A stretch of 64,000 nt of DNA from Linepithema humile. Its lineage: Eukaryota > Arthropoda > Insecta > Hymenoptera > Formicidae. The translations under genes were made by a program, and so were the position numbers. Within the stretch, counting starts at the first letter, position 1; every line of letters begins with the position of its first letter. Under the pieces are notes generated by a model. That model was not told the origin of the DNA and did no database searches. It worked only from the letters and a program-made list of their open reading frames with translations. Positions 38,711 through 53,597 of this stretch are shown one piece after another. Where the stretch lies: assembly GCF_040581485.1 (NCBI RefSeq), contig NC_090132.1, positions 29,833,911 through 29,897,910 on the forward strand, given 5' to 3'.

Positions 38711-39908
38711 ACAATTTGTTATAACCACCTCTTTCAATTTCTACATCCCTGTCTTTACTCGCAACGTTATAATTTCGGAGACATATAATAAAACATTTCT
38801 ACGCGATACATTTACTTTTTTTTTATGAACAATATTACGCTCATGCGTATTTATTTTAAATAATTTGTAATTTATTTTTATTTTATGTAATATTTTAGTT
38901 ATTCGAGAATGTTTTATAGTGTCCAGTATGCTTTCTCTCTATGTCACTTAATTTCTGTCCTCATTAGCAATGAAATCGATCGCTATAAATATTTATTTAA
39001 TAATTGATTACCTATACAACCCATTCGTTATTTTATATTTAGTTGTTGATAATTGCAATGGTCAATCATATTTATATTTCATATACTTAATATGATAATT
39101 GATATACTTAATGTAATACTCACCTTCGTGTTACAGAAAATCAAGTTTAAAAAATTCCTTAAATCAAATAAATAGCATTGCTTAAAAAAATTCTCAAACA
39201 AGGAAAAGGTTTAGAATAAAAAAATTACGGCCAGTTTATAATTGCTTTTCGTTTTATTCCAAGAATTATTTCCACAGAGTTACAATGATTGCGATTATGC
39301 GCTTCTACGAAACGCAATAATAAAATGATGATTAAGGTAATTAAGTTGCTTCTCTCGCTAGGCAAGTGTCGTGCCGGCAGAACTTCACGTCGTTCGGCAT
39401 ATATCGGTATGTTCGCTATTCGACAGGAATCGTTCTAGAATATACGTAGTTACGTCGTATGCAAAATAGCTATTATTTCGTTGTAAATCGACGCGAATAA
39501 AAGCATCGATCGCTCGAGTATTCGATCTTAAAAATTGATTGATCATAAAAATTCATCGAGGCACATGGTGTCATATATATGATTGTCGAGTCGACCCTGT
39601 CGTTCGCAATTCGAGTGAATCTTCCGAGAAGTACCGAGTATAATACGTAAATGTACAATACGTAAACAATGCGCGCTTAACTCTTTCCTTTTCAAAGCAA
39701 AAAACATAAAGAAAGTCCTACATAACTGCGCCATCGAATCTTCCAGGAATTTCTACGGGTAGCAAAGAAACAATTACGTGAAACAAAAAAACTTTTTTTA
39801 AAACACAGACATCTATACGAAAAATAAATTTCCATAAAAATAGAAATTCCTATAGATTTTAATATGCGCGAGATACTTTTCCTCGCACATAAATGACGCA
39901 TCGAGATG
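38711..39908. other. Convergent intergenic segment between Fkbp14 and the formin gene
   Basis: AT-rich sequence between the inferred 3' ends of the two genes. I see no coding exon or RNA gene. Additional AATAAA and TTTATT motifs occur on both strands, so longer 3' UTRs of either gene may overlap here. Confidence 0.4.
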
Positions 39909-40287
39909 TTTATTTGATCATTTGCTTAAGTCTAAATCACCGATTAATACTTGTCTAAACATTCACAACAAAACGTATTTTTTTTTTTCCTCTATTCGTA
40001 CTTATTTTCTGTCTTCATAAATCGGACGAAAGGTGCACACGCGAGGTGTACGCGGGGGCTTTACACGAATGTCGAATTCGGCGAACGTTAGCGACGTATC
40101 GTGTGGTATCAAGCATCGAATCGTTTGACCTCTGACCGGAACATGAAGACAGGATTCTAAGCCGAGACCTTGACGGGGATTGCGAAGTCTTCACCAAGTT
40201 TCCGCCATTTCGCCCCTTTGCGATATCGACGTCGCACCCTTCCTTCGCCTCGTGGGAGCATATCGTGGCCTTCGAGTATTATCACAG
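39909..40287 (-). other. Fhos: Probable 3' UTR of the FHOD formin
   Basis: This lies downstream, on the minus strand, of the formin stop at 40288-40290. A minus-strand AATAAA lies at 39914-39909, followed by a GT-containing stretch, about 375 nt after the stop. Other signals further on would lengthen the UTR. Confidence 0.4.
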
Positions 40288-40361
40288 TCAGTAGCCTTTG
40301 ATGTAGGCGGCGATGTGTTTCTTCTCCTCTTCCGAGAGACCGTTCTTCAGCGTTCTACGCA
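40288..40361 (-). CDS. Fhos: Formin terminal exon (second half of DAD and stop)
   Basis: The acceptor is cttctgttgcag before 40361. The first two bases complete the Leu codon, giving [20 protein letters not shown] then IKGY and TGA at 40290-40288. The join recreates [12 protein letters not shown], closely matching the ROCK-phosphorylated tail known in FHOD1. The exon is only 74 nt and lies 7.4 kb from exon 13. Confidence 0.93.
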
Positions 40362-41844
40362 CTGCAACAGAAGCGTAACGTAGCGGCTTGCGCCGATAAC
40401 ATTTTCCACATTGTTGTAAGCAAATGTGATGTGCGCCAATACCTTTATTATTTTAATTTATACTTTCTATGTGACGATATAAGCTATCTTTTACCTTTTC
40501 ATGTAAAAAGTATCAAATTAATTAAAATAGAAAAATAATATTTTCATATTCCACAATATTTTACAGTACTTAGCAAACACCACTTTTACTTAGAACTTTT
40601 CAAACTCGTGTACTGAAAATTTTCATCAATTAAAAAGCGAGAGAAATCGATAAGTAACATCGTAATTGCAATTTTTGTATCTTTTTTGCATCCCCAACGT
40701 ATCTAAATTACTTATAAATGGACAACAAAAAATGACAGATTTCTCAGCAACGTGTTATTCCCAGTGCACGAGATATTCTTTTCAATAACAGAAAATAAGT
40801 GAGTATATCACGATTCATATTGCTGCGGCATTCCAAAAGGCATGCTGCGAAAGAAGAGGAAACGGCTGAGTTATGATTGCAATAAAATTTTATTATCACA
40901 AAGATTCCGCGATTTATATCGACCCATTGCATCGTTTATCCAGTTCAAAATCATATTAAACTCGGAGAAGTTCAATTAACAAGCTTGTAAATATGCTATT
41001 ATCGCATTTGATTGTTTGGTAGATGTTAACATTTTTAAACTTCGATAATTAATTTGATGTCGTCTGTATTTATTATTACGTGAGTTCTGGAAAATATATT
41101 ATGCCACGTTTAGCCTTTTGCTGGTAAATTTTCACAAAGATTTGAAACAATTTTATAATTATAAACAATTGTATATGCAAAATACCGCAAGCTGTAATTC
41201 GTTAAATATGTATATCCGTATTGATAAAATAAAGGAGCCAACGCTCGTTAATTATGGCTCTTACAGTTGAGAAAAATATATGACATAAAGTTTAATAAAA
41301 GTATATTGGACCGAGTTCTCTCCGTAAGACTGAAACATAATTAAAATATAATTTCAATTAAAAAAAAAAGAATTAACAGTCAATGGCTAAAATTTGCATC
41401 TGTTGCCAATTTTACTGCTTTAGGTATCATTTGAAATGCTCGTTAATCAGTTGAACTGTTGATTGTAGCGGTGTCGAGATATACGTATATATATCGAAAT
41501 TCTATTATATATGTCGCGTTATTTTGATCACGTAAATAATTAGCTGGGGTTAATTTGCCGCTTTGTGTGGAGATTAGTCGACGTGATGGTTTGCCAATAT
41601 ATTTGATAGTAAACAAATCCTTCACTATTGGAATACTGCTATGAAGTTGTTCGCAATGAAAACAGCTATGAAAACCGATGGTTGTGGATGAAATAGAGAA
41701 ATTAAATCAAAATTTAAATAAAATTTCTCAAAATAAATGCTGATAATACCCGCATGACAAAATAAAAATGTAGTCCTCTTTTAGAAAAATAATATTTTGT
41801 TTATTCTTCAAAAACTTCTGAGTATTATTTTTATAAATATTATA

Positions 41845-41876
<32 letters not shown>

Positions 41877-44800
41877 CTCTATAAAAAAAAAATTATGTAT
41901 GGAAAGCAGTACGATGTACGATCAGTCACACACACAAACAATTTATCTACTTTGCATTCGATTTTCAATGCAATTAGTAAAATCAACAGCAAATTAGGGT
42001 GTTATCCAGATAAAATTACGGTTTCATTAATTCACAAACATAAGATCGATAATACTACCTACCACAACTATCGTATTTCAAGAGCATCTATTTGGAGATA
42101 ATTATGCTATTATTGCGGACCCTCAATATCGATAATACCTTTCTTTGATCCGGTATCGTATAACAAAGGACTCTTTCGATCACAAACTTCTAGTATTGCG
42201 CGTATATTTTCTTCCGTCTACAATTGCCTGCTATCCCTTTGATCCTTCTCGTTATCCTTGCAATAGAAATGTATTCGCGCTTTCTGAGGCCCAGCGGGCA
42301 AATACACACAAATGCATAAAACAGTAAATTCATACTTTGCTCCTCACGATAATATCGATAATGATGATTGAAATAAAATATTTATATTTGCTGTTGTAAT
42401 CGGAGATAAAAATATAACAAAATTAAAATAAATATTCTCATAATATTTTAATAACATTTATGAATTCGCCAGCATCGACAAGACTATGTCGAAACTATAT
42501 GGAATAAATTATTAAAATATTCATACAAGCGAAATATTTTTCGCAATTACGTTCGAACTGTTAATTTGCCGTCATAAATTTTAATTTTTCTATAAAAGCG
42601 ATCATATATAAAGATTAATAATTCTCTCTCTCTCTCTCTCTCCTTCCCTTTTACTGTCCATCGTTCGAATCGATGAAGCTTCGAACTCTGTGAGGTTTCA
42701 ATTTAATGTTGCTCAGTTAAATCGCTCGTGCTCGAGCGACTTGACAAACATGAAATCCTCCAGTTAATTATTTGCCACCACACATGGCGCATGGATGTCA
42801 TATACGTAACGCGTGCAACCCACACATGACACTGTAAACGTGTTGTTAATGGAATGCAAACTGATTTCGCTTAGCGTTCGCTCCAATCAGATATCTTTAT
42901 CGACCTTTGCAGAAATTTAATATAACGATGGATAAACTTCTATAGCTAAAGTATCACAGCGCGTCATATATATAACACTTCACACATATATGTACAGTGT
43001 TAAATCATATATGCAATGTAATAGAGTTGTTTGATGATAAATTATTGGCAATTATAATCACGGAAATTGATGTATAAATAACAAAAGTATGTCAAATACT
43101 ACAAACATATTTTATCACATAATTATATAATTTCTAAAATATAAATAAATATCGCGTACAAGAAATTTTTATGATAATTAATCATCGTATTTGGACTTGT
43201 AGTTATCGTAATTTTAATGAAAATAATTTCCAAATTTGCAAATATTAATTTTAATAGATATTAAATTTAATTACATATCAAATTTCGTTATACATTACAG
43301 ATTCGATTAAATATCTATTATTAAATTTAATCTTAATAAATATAAGAATATATTTAAATTTTAACCACTACACATTTTAACAAGTATTAAAATAAAAATA
43401 TATAGTTTTTTGGTAAAAGTATTCTTTAAGTATAATTCTGAGTATTACAATTAAAAACTTTTATTTCGATTTCCATGTTCTTTTTAGGAGTGCGCCATGC
43501 ATTTGCCATATTTGTCACGATATAGAAAAAATACCAAATCACATATTGATAGTTTGACGTGATATTAGCGTAATAAAAATCATAGTTTATTCTCAAACGA
43601 TCGCACGTCGATAAATCATTCGACATCAATCCAGTCGTGGTGCATCAATAATTTCGTTAGCAAATTACTATGTTGGACGGATCGATGCGAACGTCCTAGC
43701 GAAGGCAGGCACGTTTTGCAGGTCAGACATCGATGCTTTTCACATAAAGCCATGAAGATCCAACATCTTAAGGTGTTAAAAATAAATTTATTCGCTGACT
43801 TTTATGGCTTCTTTCAATAAAAGCATCAATTCATCTTGAGCACTCTTGTGCAGCACATTCAAAAAGCGTCATATTTCTTTCCAAGATTTGATCCATCTAT
43901 TCATTTATTCTTTTACTGCAAATATCTTTGAAAGTGTTTCTTTTAAAGTCAATCCGACGTCTGATCGATTTCTTAACTTAAAAGAAACTGTTATATATAT
44001 ATATATTTAATATTGTGCACATTCTCTCGCGCGGATTTCAAACAATTATATATATATATATAAGTTACGCAATTGAATTTATTTTATATATTATTTTTAC
44101 TTCGCATGGTTAAGATAAATTTTACCGTGATTATCAAGTATAAGATAAATTAAGATTACACGCGACGGCGATTCCCGTGCAAGTATTTCGATAAGACGTA
44201 ACTAAAATATAATCTTGCTAAGAATCACATTTATAAATATGCATACGTCCATATATGTGCGGCAAGAGCATTCCTGTCGAGCTTTAAATGCAAATAGATG
44301 AAAAGCGCTATGGGTTTATAGCGGGCGTCGGAAGTTTGCATGCAAAAGGGACATTCGTGTTGCATAAGTCTCTATTAAGTTGAGAAACTTAGACACCACT
44401 GGCTTCGTTTAGGAAGTGAACTTTTTACTTACCTTCCCAACGAGCGCAGTTTAGTCTCACTTATGCATATTATAGGAGACTAAAATTGCATAAAGTTCAA
44501 GGCGCGCGATCTTAACATATTCGGTTATTCGGAAGCAAAGCCTCAAAGTTTTCGAATAACTTTTGACTTCTCGCAAGAAGTCGCACCATACATGTTTTTT
44601 GCAAAAGAAAATAATTATTATAAAAATATCGATCTTGATAAGAAAGTGCACAATGCATCCATTCTTAAAAATGCAGTCTCTTGTTACATATTTCTTATAT
44701 ATATTTTGTTACAATTTGCTATTTTAAACTTTTAATAATTTAAGCTAATATTTTAAGCTATGTGATCAAAGCATGTTTTAGAAAATGTTACAATACATGT

Positions 44801-47800
44801 ATGTTTAATACAATTTACATTAACATGTGCAAACTTGTTACTGGTGCTATAATTTCATTGAACTTTGATTTTTCTTTAATAATTATGTGCTCGAAAAATA
44901 AACCAGTACCGTTATATTAAACAATATAAATACGCAATATAAATATTAATTGTTTTGTAAATTGTGCAACTTTTATTCAGATTATTTCGATATTTCCGAT
45001 TGAGTGTTTCCAAATAAAATAAAATATGCTTTCAAATAAAACGAAATAAATAACGGAAAACAAACAGACGAGAATGTTAAATATCACAGACCTTGGTTTC
45101 TGCATATTAATATCCAATAATAATTTTGCTAAAAAATATTAGTCAAATCAAGTTGTTAAACATTTAAATATTAGGAAGGAATGTGTCATGCTGGTCGAAA
45201 ATCGTGCGAGCAATGCGTGCTATGCTGTATGCAAGAGGAACACTGTAAAGGAAAAACCTAAAAAAAGCACCGAACCTTAATCGCAGAAGTCACGAAAGCT
45301 GGCCAATCAGGGTTGATACCCCTCCGGCGTAGTGTTGTTCTCTCGGGTGCGCGATCGCTTCACTGTCGGACAGAAAAAAGACGCAAGAACGCTAGGCCAT
45401 CCCGTTAGCAAGCGTTGCTGTCTATCTTAACTGATGTAAACGTTATTGGAGCATGCCCGAGTTGCGTTAGAATAATAGTTGAATAGTTAGTCATCGGTGA
45501 TGAAAATAAAGTGAGACCATCACCACGAATTCCTCGGTTACATTAGAGAAGGATAATCAGACAGAGGATGGATCGGAAAAAGGCAAAGAAGATACACACT
45601 CGTACACACACAAGTAGGATAGATCCTCCACCCCCGAGAAATACATTTGAAAAGTCGTCCACAAGCCGAACATGCCATCGTAGCGTATTGAGAATTATTC
45701 TATATTATTTAATGTACTATTTCTATTACTATTTCTTTCATTTATCTCAAATTACACTCTTGGATCAATTTTATCCTAACTCTACAAACCGCCCGTCATT
45801 TTTCGAAGCCCTGATTCCTTCAAAATTTCAATAACAATAAGAAATTGTTATTTGAAATATTAACGCGCGTATCGTGTATATAAATATACATCTTTTTTCT
45901 GATAAACTGATATACAAATAACAATTATATAAGCGTTGAGGAAGTTTAAGAATAAAAAAATTTTAATCGGAAAGTTATTTTTACTTCCCAAAAAATAAAT
46001 CTGTCATACTTTTGTTGAAGTTAAATACCCCGTTTTTTTCAGCAATGGCGCGTATGTATTCGATGCATTCGAGCGCATGAACTGGCTTATCATAAGTATC
46101 GCCAGAGAAAAGATCGGTCAACGCACCCGGCGATCGGATTACGGGGAGATTTACGCGCTATCGGTCCAACGAAGGATTATTTCGACTTCCTGCGTACCAG
46201 GATCGATCACTGTCTAGGCAAAACAGAAACGTAGAAACAGTATAATCTACTGGCATTATGCGGCGTTACGTTATCTCGACTGCTAGACTTTCCGTTCCTC
46301 GATTTCCACTCATGTCCGCGCTGGAACTTTCCTCTCACTAACGAATACAGCTTCCAGAAAAATTTCTTTCTGATCGGCAAGTTATGCCGAGTCAATTCTG
46401 TGCATTGTTTATGCGCTGTACTTTGCACAGTTTTACGAGATTTGTGTCAAACTTTGAGAACATTTTCATTTACAAGGTTTCTGTAGCAATGAAACTGAGC
46501 TCGGTTTTCCTCGGTAAAACTTTAATGGGATGCTTAACGAGATGACCAGCATTGAAATTCTTCAAGAGTTTTGATTAATTAAGTTCTAACAGATTCTAAT
46601 AAACTTTGTTATTTACGTAGTTCCAAGCGGACCTTAAATTCAAACAAAAATTTCATTTAATTATCGAGATGTTTAAAAATATACGTGAAAAATATAACGT
46701 GGCCTCTAATCTCTCTATTTTAATTAAAATATTCTTTCAAAATTTCAAATTAAAAAAAGTTTAAAAATATCAGAGAATTGCATCTGAATTTTTATGTAAT
46801 TTTTGGAACATTTGTATTCACATATGTATATATCTCGTTATGTATATAATTTCATTAGGTACAGTTGTGCGTTTTAATCGTGTTCAAATAACTAATATAA
46901 CTTTACATTAATACGCCTTCACATCTCTCTCTATTCTAAAATCGCTCGAAATTATCGTTCCAAAGTTTCAAATTGTCAAATCACATGAAACTTAGTCATG
47001 AAATGCCGATTGTAACAACAAGTTACGTTGGAGTAGATAAATAAAAACGAAGAATAAAGTAAAGGTAGATCAGTGCTAATAAAGAGTGCATGAAAAATAT
47101 AAAGAAGATCGAATCGAATACACGCGTACGATCGCATGTTCGATCTAAGGGCGTCAACGCCGACATCTCCAAACTTCTCGCTTATCGATCGACTCCGGTG
47201 ACCCCGCAGCTCTATCCGTGGACCAACCGTACTCAATAATGTATACTTCACACCGGATAATTCAAGACTCTCGTGGCACTAGAAGTTATTGGAAAATTCT
47301 ACGGTTCGCGCCCAATATTTCCTGTTGTCGATAGAACTTTAATGGCGAATTTTCACGCTACTTGCAAATTTTTATTCCAAAAGGTGCGTGCGCGCTATAT
47401 TTTTTATATCGTGCAGAAAAAATTCTATATTAAAGCACTATCGCAAAATAGGGATGATGTGCGATAACATTATCCCGTATAATTATAAGTTCGATTTCTA
47501 GACAAATTTATTGATCCTTCAAATTCTTAATTACCGAACTTTGATTTCACGCAAATAATTGCGCAATATATTGCACTTCAAAAATTGCCAATAATTTTGT
47601 AATCAAATATTGCGATAAATATGGATATCCATAAGTACACCGTCGTATAGTGATTAACTGTCGATTAAAAGATTTTCCTAGACTAGAGATCGATCGATAA
47701 AGAAAGGAGAGGAGAATCTGGGTGCAGGGGTGCTGAGGTCACACTTACAAGACTTACGATCGGCGTGTCTGGTCCTTTTGCGCTCGCGTGGCGTAGTTCT

Positions 47801-50800
47801 GGTGGTTGGTGTTTTTGTCGCAGTTTTCACTAGAGATTCCAATAGTTCGTCAACGCCATCAGCCAAATTGCCGTTGGTGCTTTCGTCCCTGAGCACCGGG
47901 CCCAGCGGAATTATACGACCTAAAACAAAATAATATTTCCCGCTGATATTTTCAAAAATTCCTTTCAACGTCGCTTTACCTTAGCAATTATCGTAACAAT
48001 AATAAATGTACTTATGATTAACCAACGAATTAGTTACATAAATTCTCCTTCTTATAGATTGTTTAAGTCTTTTTAAAAAACCGAAATTTTCTAATAAACC
48101 ATAAAATATTGCGCGAATATTGATTAAAAATTTGAATGATTACGTTCAAATATCTCCACATATTTCTTCTGACTAGATATCTTCTAATTTTTTTTTCGAG
48201 CTATATTCAATTAAGATATCTCGAATTTCCCAATTACTCATACAAAGTAGGAATAGGCGAAAAGAAAAACGTGTTTAATCAAAGACAATTTTCTGCAAAA
48301 AATCATATATCTGCAGGATTCGTCTTTCACATCTTCCCGTCTCACTATCTTATTTCAACAGGATAGTCATTTCGTTCAGTCCACAAGGCAAAAACTTTGA
48401 AACTGTCAAATGCACAGAATTTCTTTTTAGAGCTTCTTTCAAACTCGTTTTGGAAAAGCTATCGTGACGGTCGTTTCGTGCACTTTCGATACAAGGACTG
48501 CGAAGACGAGATAGAGGGTAGTAATAGAATTTTCATGGGTGAAGCGAAAAGAGGAAGGAAAGGTCTTTAAGTCTCTCGCTTGTTACGCTTTCTTTGATGA
48601 CTGTAGGTCAATCTAGACAATTCATTTCTGTAGTTACTCTACCGTAAGGTATGTTAAACGCTTTCAAATGGCTTTCTGTTCGTTAATCTGTTCTATGGAC
48701 CTTCCTATGTTCTGTTTAAAGTTCTCGTTCGTTGCATAAGCGGTTGAAATAAATTACACAATAAATTTCTTATAAAATAGACGTTTTCACAAAATATATT
48801 ACGTAGATATAATTTTAATTAATATTAACTGTTAAGAAATTTGGTCAAAGAGCTTCTGCTGTAATGTAGAATTTCCTTGACGTTTTCTTTTAAGTATAAA
48901 AAATGTTTCTTAAAAATTTTAATATTTGTGACAATTTTGAAGAAATAATTTCGAGCTCATAACTTATCATCAAAATTTTATCCGACAGAATGCCGTATAT
49001 ATGAAGGTAATATAAAAATAAGAATAAAGCCGTTAACAGCTGCACAACGATTGATGCTGTGAACGAGCCATTTGTTCATAATGTTGTCACATTAGTCGTT
49101 GAAATAAATCATCATTGTCGCACGAACTCGCGAGATTTTCCAGCTGTTGAGACTGGAGAGCCGTCATACTCAGCTGGAAACGCCAGCACGACTTAGACAG
49201 GGCGTTTAGATACTTTATGTCGGGACATACACGAGAATAAAGGGGAGAAAAGTTATGATGGCCACAGCCGCGGTAATGCACGTGGGTGGTTGGGTTTACG
49301 AGCCATACAGAGCTAAGGTGGGCTTCAACCCTTGTTCCCTGAGTCGGCCTAATCCCCCGCGTGCCCCCCCCCCCTCCGCGAACAGGAAAGTAGGAATAAA
49401 AATTCCACGTTTTCTCCGGAAAAGTAGCGATCCGTGGTTACAATGTAATATAGTCTTACGAGATCCAGGATGTTGTTAGTCGTTTCTGTGCGATCACTCG
49501 CTTAACATGACTTTGCCGCGATTTTGATCGCAGATAACGATGAATATTTGTGCTGTGAATAGATAGATTCTCGAAATGCAAAATTCAACGTTAAATATTC
49601 GATGAAAAAATGGATTGAAAATTTATTGAGAAGATATGCGAATATAATCACTGCTTTCCCTCTGTATTATGCAATTAATTGAATATTAAGCTCTAGCAAT
49701 TATTAATTTTGATTTTCAGATAGTCATATTTATTGCAAATAGTTAGACTTAAAATTTCTTCCGACGGTAAATAAGTTAGGACTAAATTAATAATGTATAA
49801 TATCCTTCTCAATACGATCAAAATATTATAAATTTCCGAGCTATATTCAATTATTATTTCATAAGCAATAAATACGACAGCGAGTTGATAAAAAGCTGCT
49901 GGAAAGAAAAGGTAAAAAGAAAGTATAGCAGATAGCAAGTTTTGTGAACAATGTTACAATGAAACTTACATCGAGTCCAACAGAATTCTTTCGAACGAAT
50001 TCTAGGAATAAATTTCTTAGAAGCTGTTATTTGCGCGATACTTCTCCGCGCCGACTCGAATAATATCCACGTCGCTTCGAATATTCCCCTTGGAAGTTAA
50101 CTACTTTTACATTCTACCCTCTTGAGGCGAAGTTACCATCTTATGTAGCGCGCGTAAAGCGCGATAAAGAGTGAGTGAAACAAAATTCCACTCAAGTTGA
50201 AATTTTTCTCTCATGAATACGAAATTTATAAAGCAACACTGGAGACCGGCGTCGAAGACATCCTATCTCACGAGCATGCCTTGCAACCGAACGGTGCTAC
50301 TTGCATTGAATAATGCTCCGCAGCCTGACAATGAGTTATATTTACGGTTTAATGACGCGGCAAAAATATTCAGCCCCGAACGCGTCATCGTGAGTTTCGG
50401 ACGAGAAAAAATTTCGAGTCGCGCGAAGGAAAAACTCGGCGAGTGAGTCCTCGTGATGCAGACGCGGATGAAGATAACGAACGGAGACTTACGTGCGCCG
50501 GTAAGTTTCACGTTCAGCTAAACACGAGGAAGGAATAAAGAACTAGATCTGCGAACGCGCTGTATAATCACGAGAACGTCGACGCATTTACTTCTCGTTT
50601 TCCGGTAATGTCGTCAAATGACCCGGCGCTATCCTTAAATCTTGCCTGCAAGAGCTGCTGCTTAAGGGCGACATTTATCTCGCGCGCGCCGCTGCCGCCA
50701 CCGAGCTGGAACATTACGGAGATGAGGAGAAATTCTCGCACTTTGTTCTTATCCGCGGTGGAATAGCCGACACGGCCGCCGCCTTTTAGAATCGCATGTT

Positions 50801-53545
50801 ATTTTCGCGCGAGTTAAAAGCGAAGCTAAATAGAGGCTAGAAGACCGCCGTCATGTTACGTCGTGATCGCTCGCGGTGATAAAATCTTGTTCATCCGATC
50901 GCGAAAGTGAGAGTGCTCGACTTATACTTCTTACTCGATTCATGAATGCGTTTTGTTATTTCTGTATATAGAATATTCTGGGAATCGTGCATTTGATCAC
51001 TAATTGGCGTTAATAACTTTGTAATTTTTGATAAACAATTTAATAGCCACTGATGAAATAACTTCAAAGAAATACAAAATTTCTGCCATTTACTTTACAC
51101 AAAGATTAAGGGACATTTAAGGAGTCAAACTCTTTAAAAAAAAATCTCTTTATATTTTTACTTTCTTATGTGTCCGACTTGATTATTCCTTAAAAAATAA
51201 ATTTGTTATAACTTTTGTGCCCTGTTTATTATATTATGTTACGTAATGGAACATAATGGAGTGTTAAATATTTTAATATAAAGTAGCTATATTATGCAAT
51301 ATTGTGTATTTCAAGTAATTTATTTACAGCTTAAACTGTTCACTGCTGCTGACAACGTAGAATAGAATATTATTTAGTGTATATTTTATTAGACATCATT
51401 TACCACGCTGAAGAAGAAAAATAAGCTAACCTAAAGTTGTATGTTAAAATAGAATGGAAAAGAAAATCAAGGGGAAGAAAATCTAGCAAAACTCACCGTC
51501 TTTTCTCTGTCTTCGCCATGGTAAAGTGCCGTGGATGCTCTCGACGTCTGAAATGTCACTGCCAAGTAGTTGTCTGAGTTCCGCGTCCGCTCGATCCTCC
51601 TTTGTACGGAACTTGCCAACCTATAACAAGAGAAACATCGAGATTTCACGCAAGTAAGCTTGCAAAACCTGCTTGTAAAATTTCACGAAGATAATATTGA
51701 CAATAAGAATAATCTCAACAACTTTATCAAAGTATAAATGTGCGATATCAAAAGAATTCGCTCATGTTTAATACTCGTGTTTGCGTTACAAGAAAAAAAT
51801 TTAAAAAAAATAAAGAAAAAAATAAAGAAAAGAAGATCTGCTCGACTCCACATACTTATTAGCGTTAATTAATATTCATGCTATCGTTAATGTTGGTGCT
51901 CGGCTGATCAAACATTTGATTCGAAATCAGAGTAATCGATATAAAAATTATACGTCTAGCCGATAAAGAATTTCGACAAGAGACAAAAGAATGTGAAACG
52001 GAAATAACTTACCTCCGTTATCATCTTCCCTCTGGTCTTATTGCGTTCTCGGTGATTGGCTTTCTTCTCAAGCTGCTGTATCACTCGTTCCCTCGTGGTT
52101 CTGTACTCCAGAGCGAATTCAGACACAATCCTGCAGAACTCGTTCGGTTTTGTGTCTTGTATTCTATGCAACGGTATACCGAGCCACAGGATAAATTTGC
52201 GAAAACGATTTATGATACGTCTATGCACGATGCCTAAGACGATTATCCTTTCGGCGCAATCGGCAAGAAAATCAGACATCCTGCGACACAAACGGAAAGC
52301 AATGTATTTTTTAAGAGAATATACGCGGGCATATTGCTACTTTATTATTAAAAAGTTACACTTTTGATTGTAAATCAATTGTACTGAAAAATGTGGGAAG
52401 GATCAAATATTTAAAGTACGAAAAGTAATTAAAGGTAATGGAGAAGACAAAAAATGTAGATCTATCAAGAGGTTGCAAGGACAATGCAAATGATTATCAG
52501 CAGAGAGACCGAATAAAAAGATTAAAGAAAGAAAGAAATGTCCCTTCAGTAATTAATAGAAGCTCCACTTGGACGGTAGCCAGTCTCACTGAAAAAAAAG
52601 CTCTTTCCCGAATTTATCGAAGCCGCTCGGAACTTCTTAATCGCGGCTCTCAGGAAGATTCGCAAGAGAAGGAAGGACTACAGAGAATCTCGGAAATTGG
52701 TTCACGGGTAGAGAAACTCGACAGGAATTATACTCACTTGACCTTCATCATCGTGGAACCATCGTGCTTCGCAATGAGCTTGAGATGGTCCCAAGACGCT
52801 TTGCACTCGCTCTCGAGTTTCGCGATGTTCGCTGCCAGCTCGTCGAAATCGATTTTCGAAGCTCTCGTTACCGCGCCGATCTGAAAGCAAAACCGTGTCG
52901 GCGGTGCCGGGAAAGCTATTCCAATTGTCTTCAAGATATACGCAGAGAGTGAGGTTCAAAATTAATCAAAAGTATCTCCCTCTTTGTGCGATAATGATAG
53001 TTTTATATATATATATATAAAGTATAATTAAAATATATTCGCATTAAACGAATTTAAAGAAAGGTAATTCGTGGAGAAAGCTTGGGCGAAAAGTTGGGCT
53101 TGATCGCGATTTTGTGAATACAAGTCGACGGCATCCCGACAAAGTGTAAAGTTTTTACACCTTTCAATAGTGCTGACTGTCCTCACCTCGGAGTAGAGAT
53201 CCGTAGAATCCGGGAACTTCTCCATCACCATGTGGCAGAGATGATGAAGCAGTGAGTGCTTGTGAACCGTATCCTTCACTTCAGGTACTTTGACGAGGTA
53301 TTCCAGCTGAAAGCCCTTCACCTGAAAAAGGATGAAACTCTCGTGACACAACGCATCACCGAGAAAATCGCGCGTCTCGTTTCGAAGCTCGTGAATTTCG
53401 ACATTTTCACTCTAGACACAGCTCTCTCTCGTAAGACAATCGCTATTACCACGATTAACTTTCATTCGTTCATCCAGTTGAATTAATTAACAACGCAAAC
53501 AAAAAATTACATGTATATTGCAAGCACAGAAACTTTATTCATTTG

Positions 53546-53597
<52 letters not shown>

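Noticed and set aside
52438..52884. 148-codon plus-strand open frame
   Set aside because: It overlaps formin exon 10 on the other strand and has no recognisable domain.
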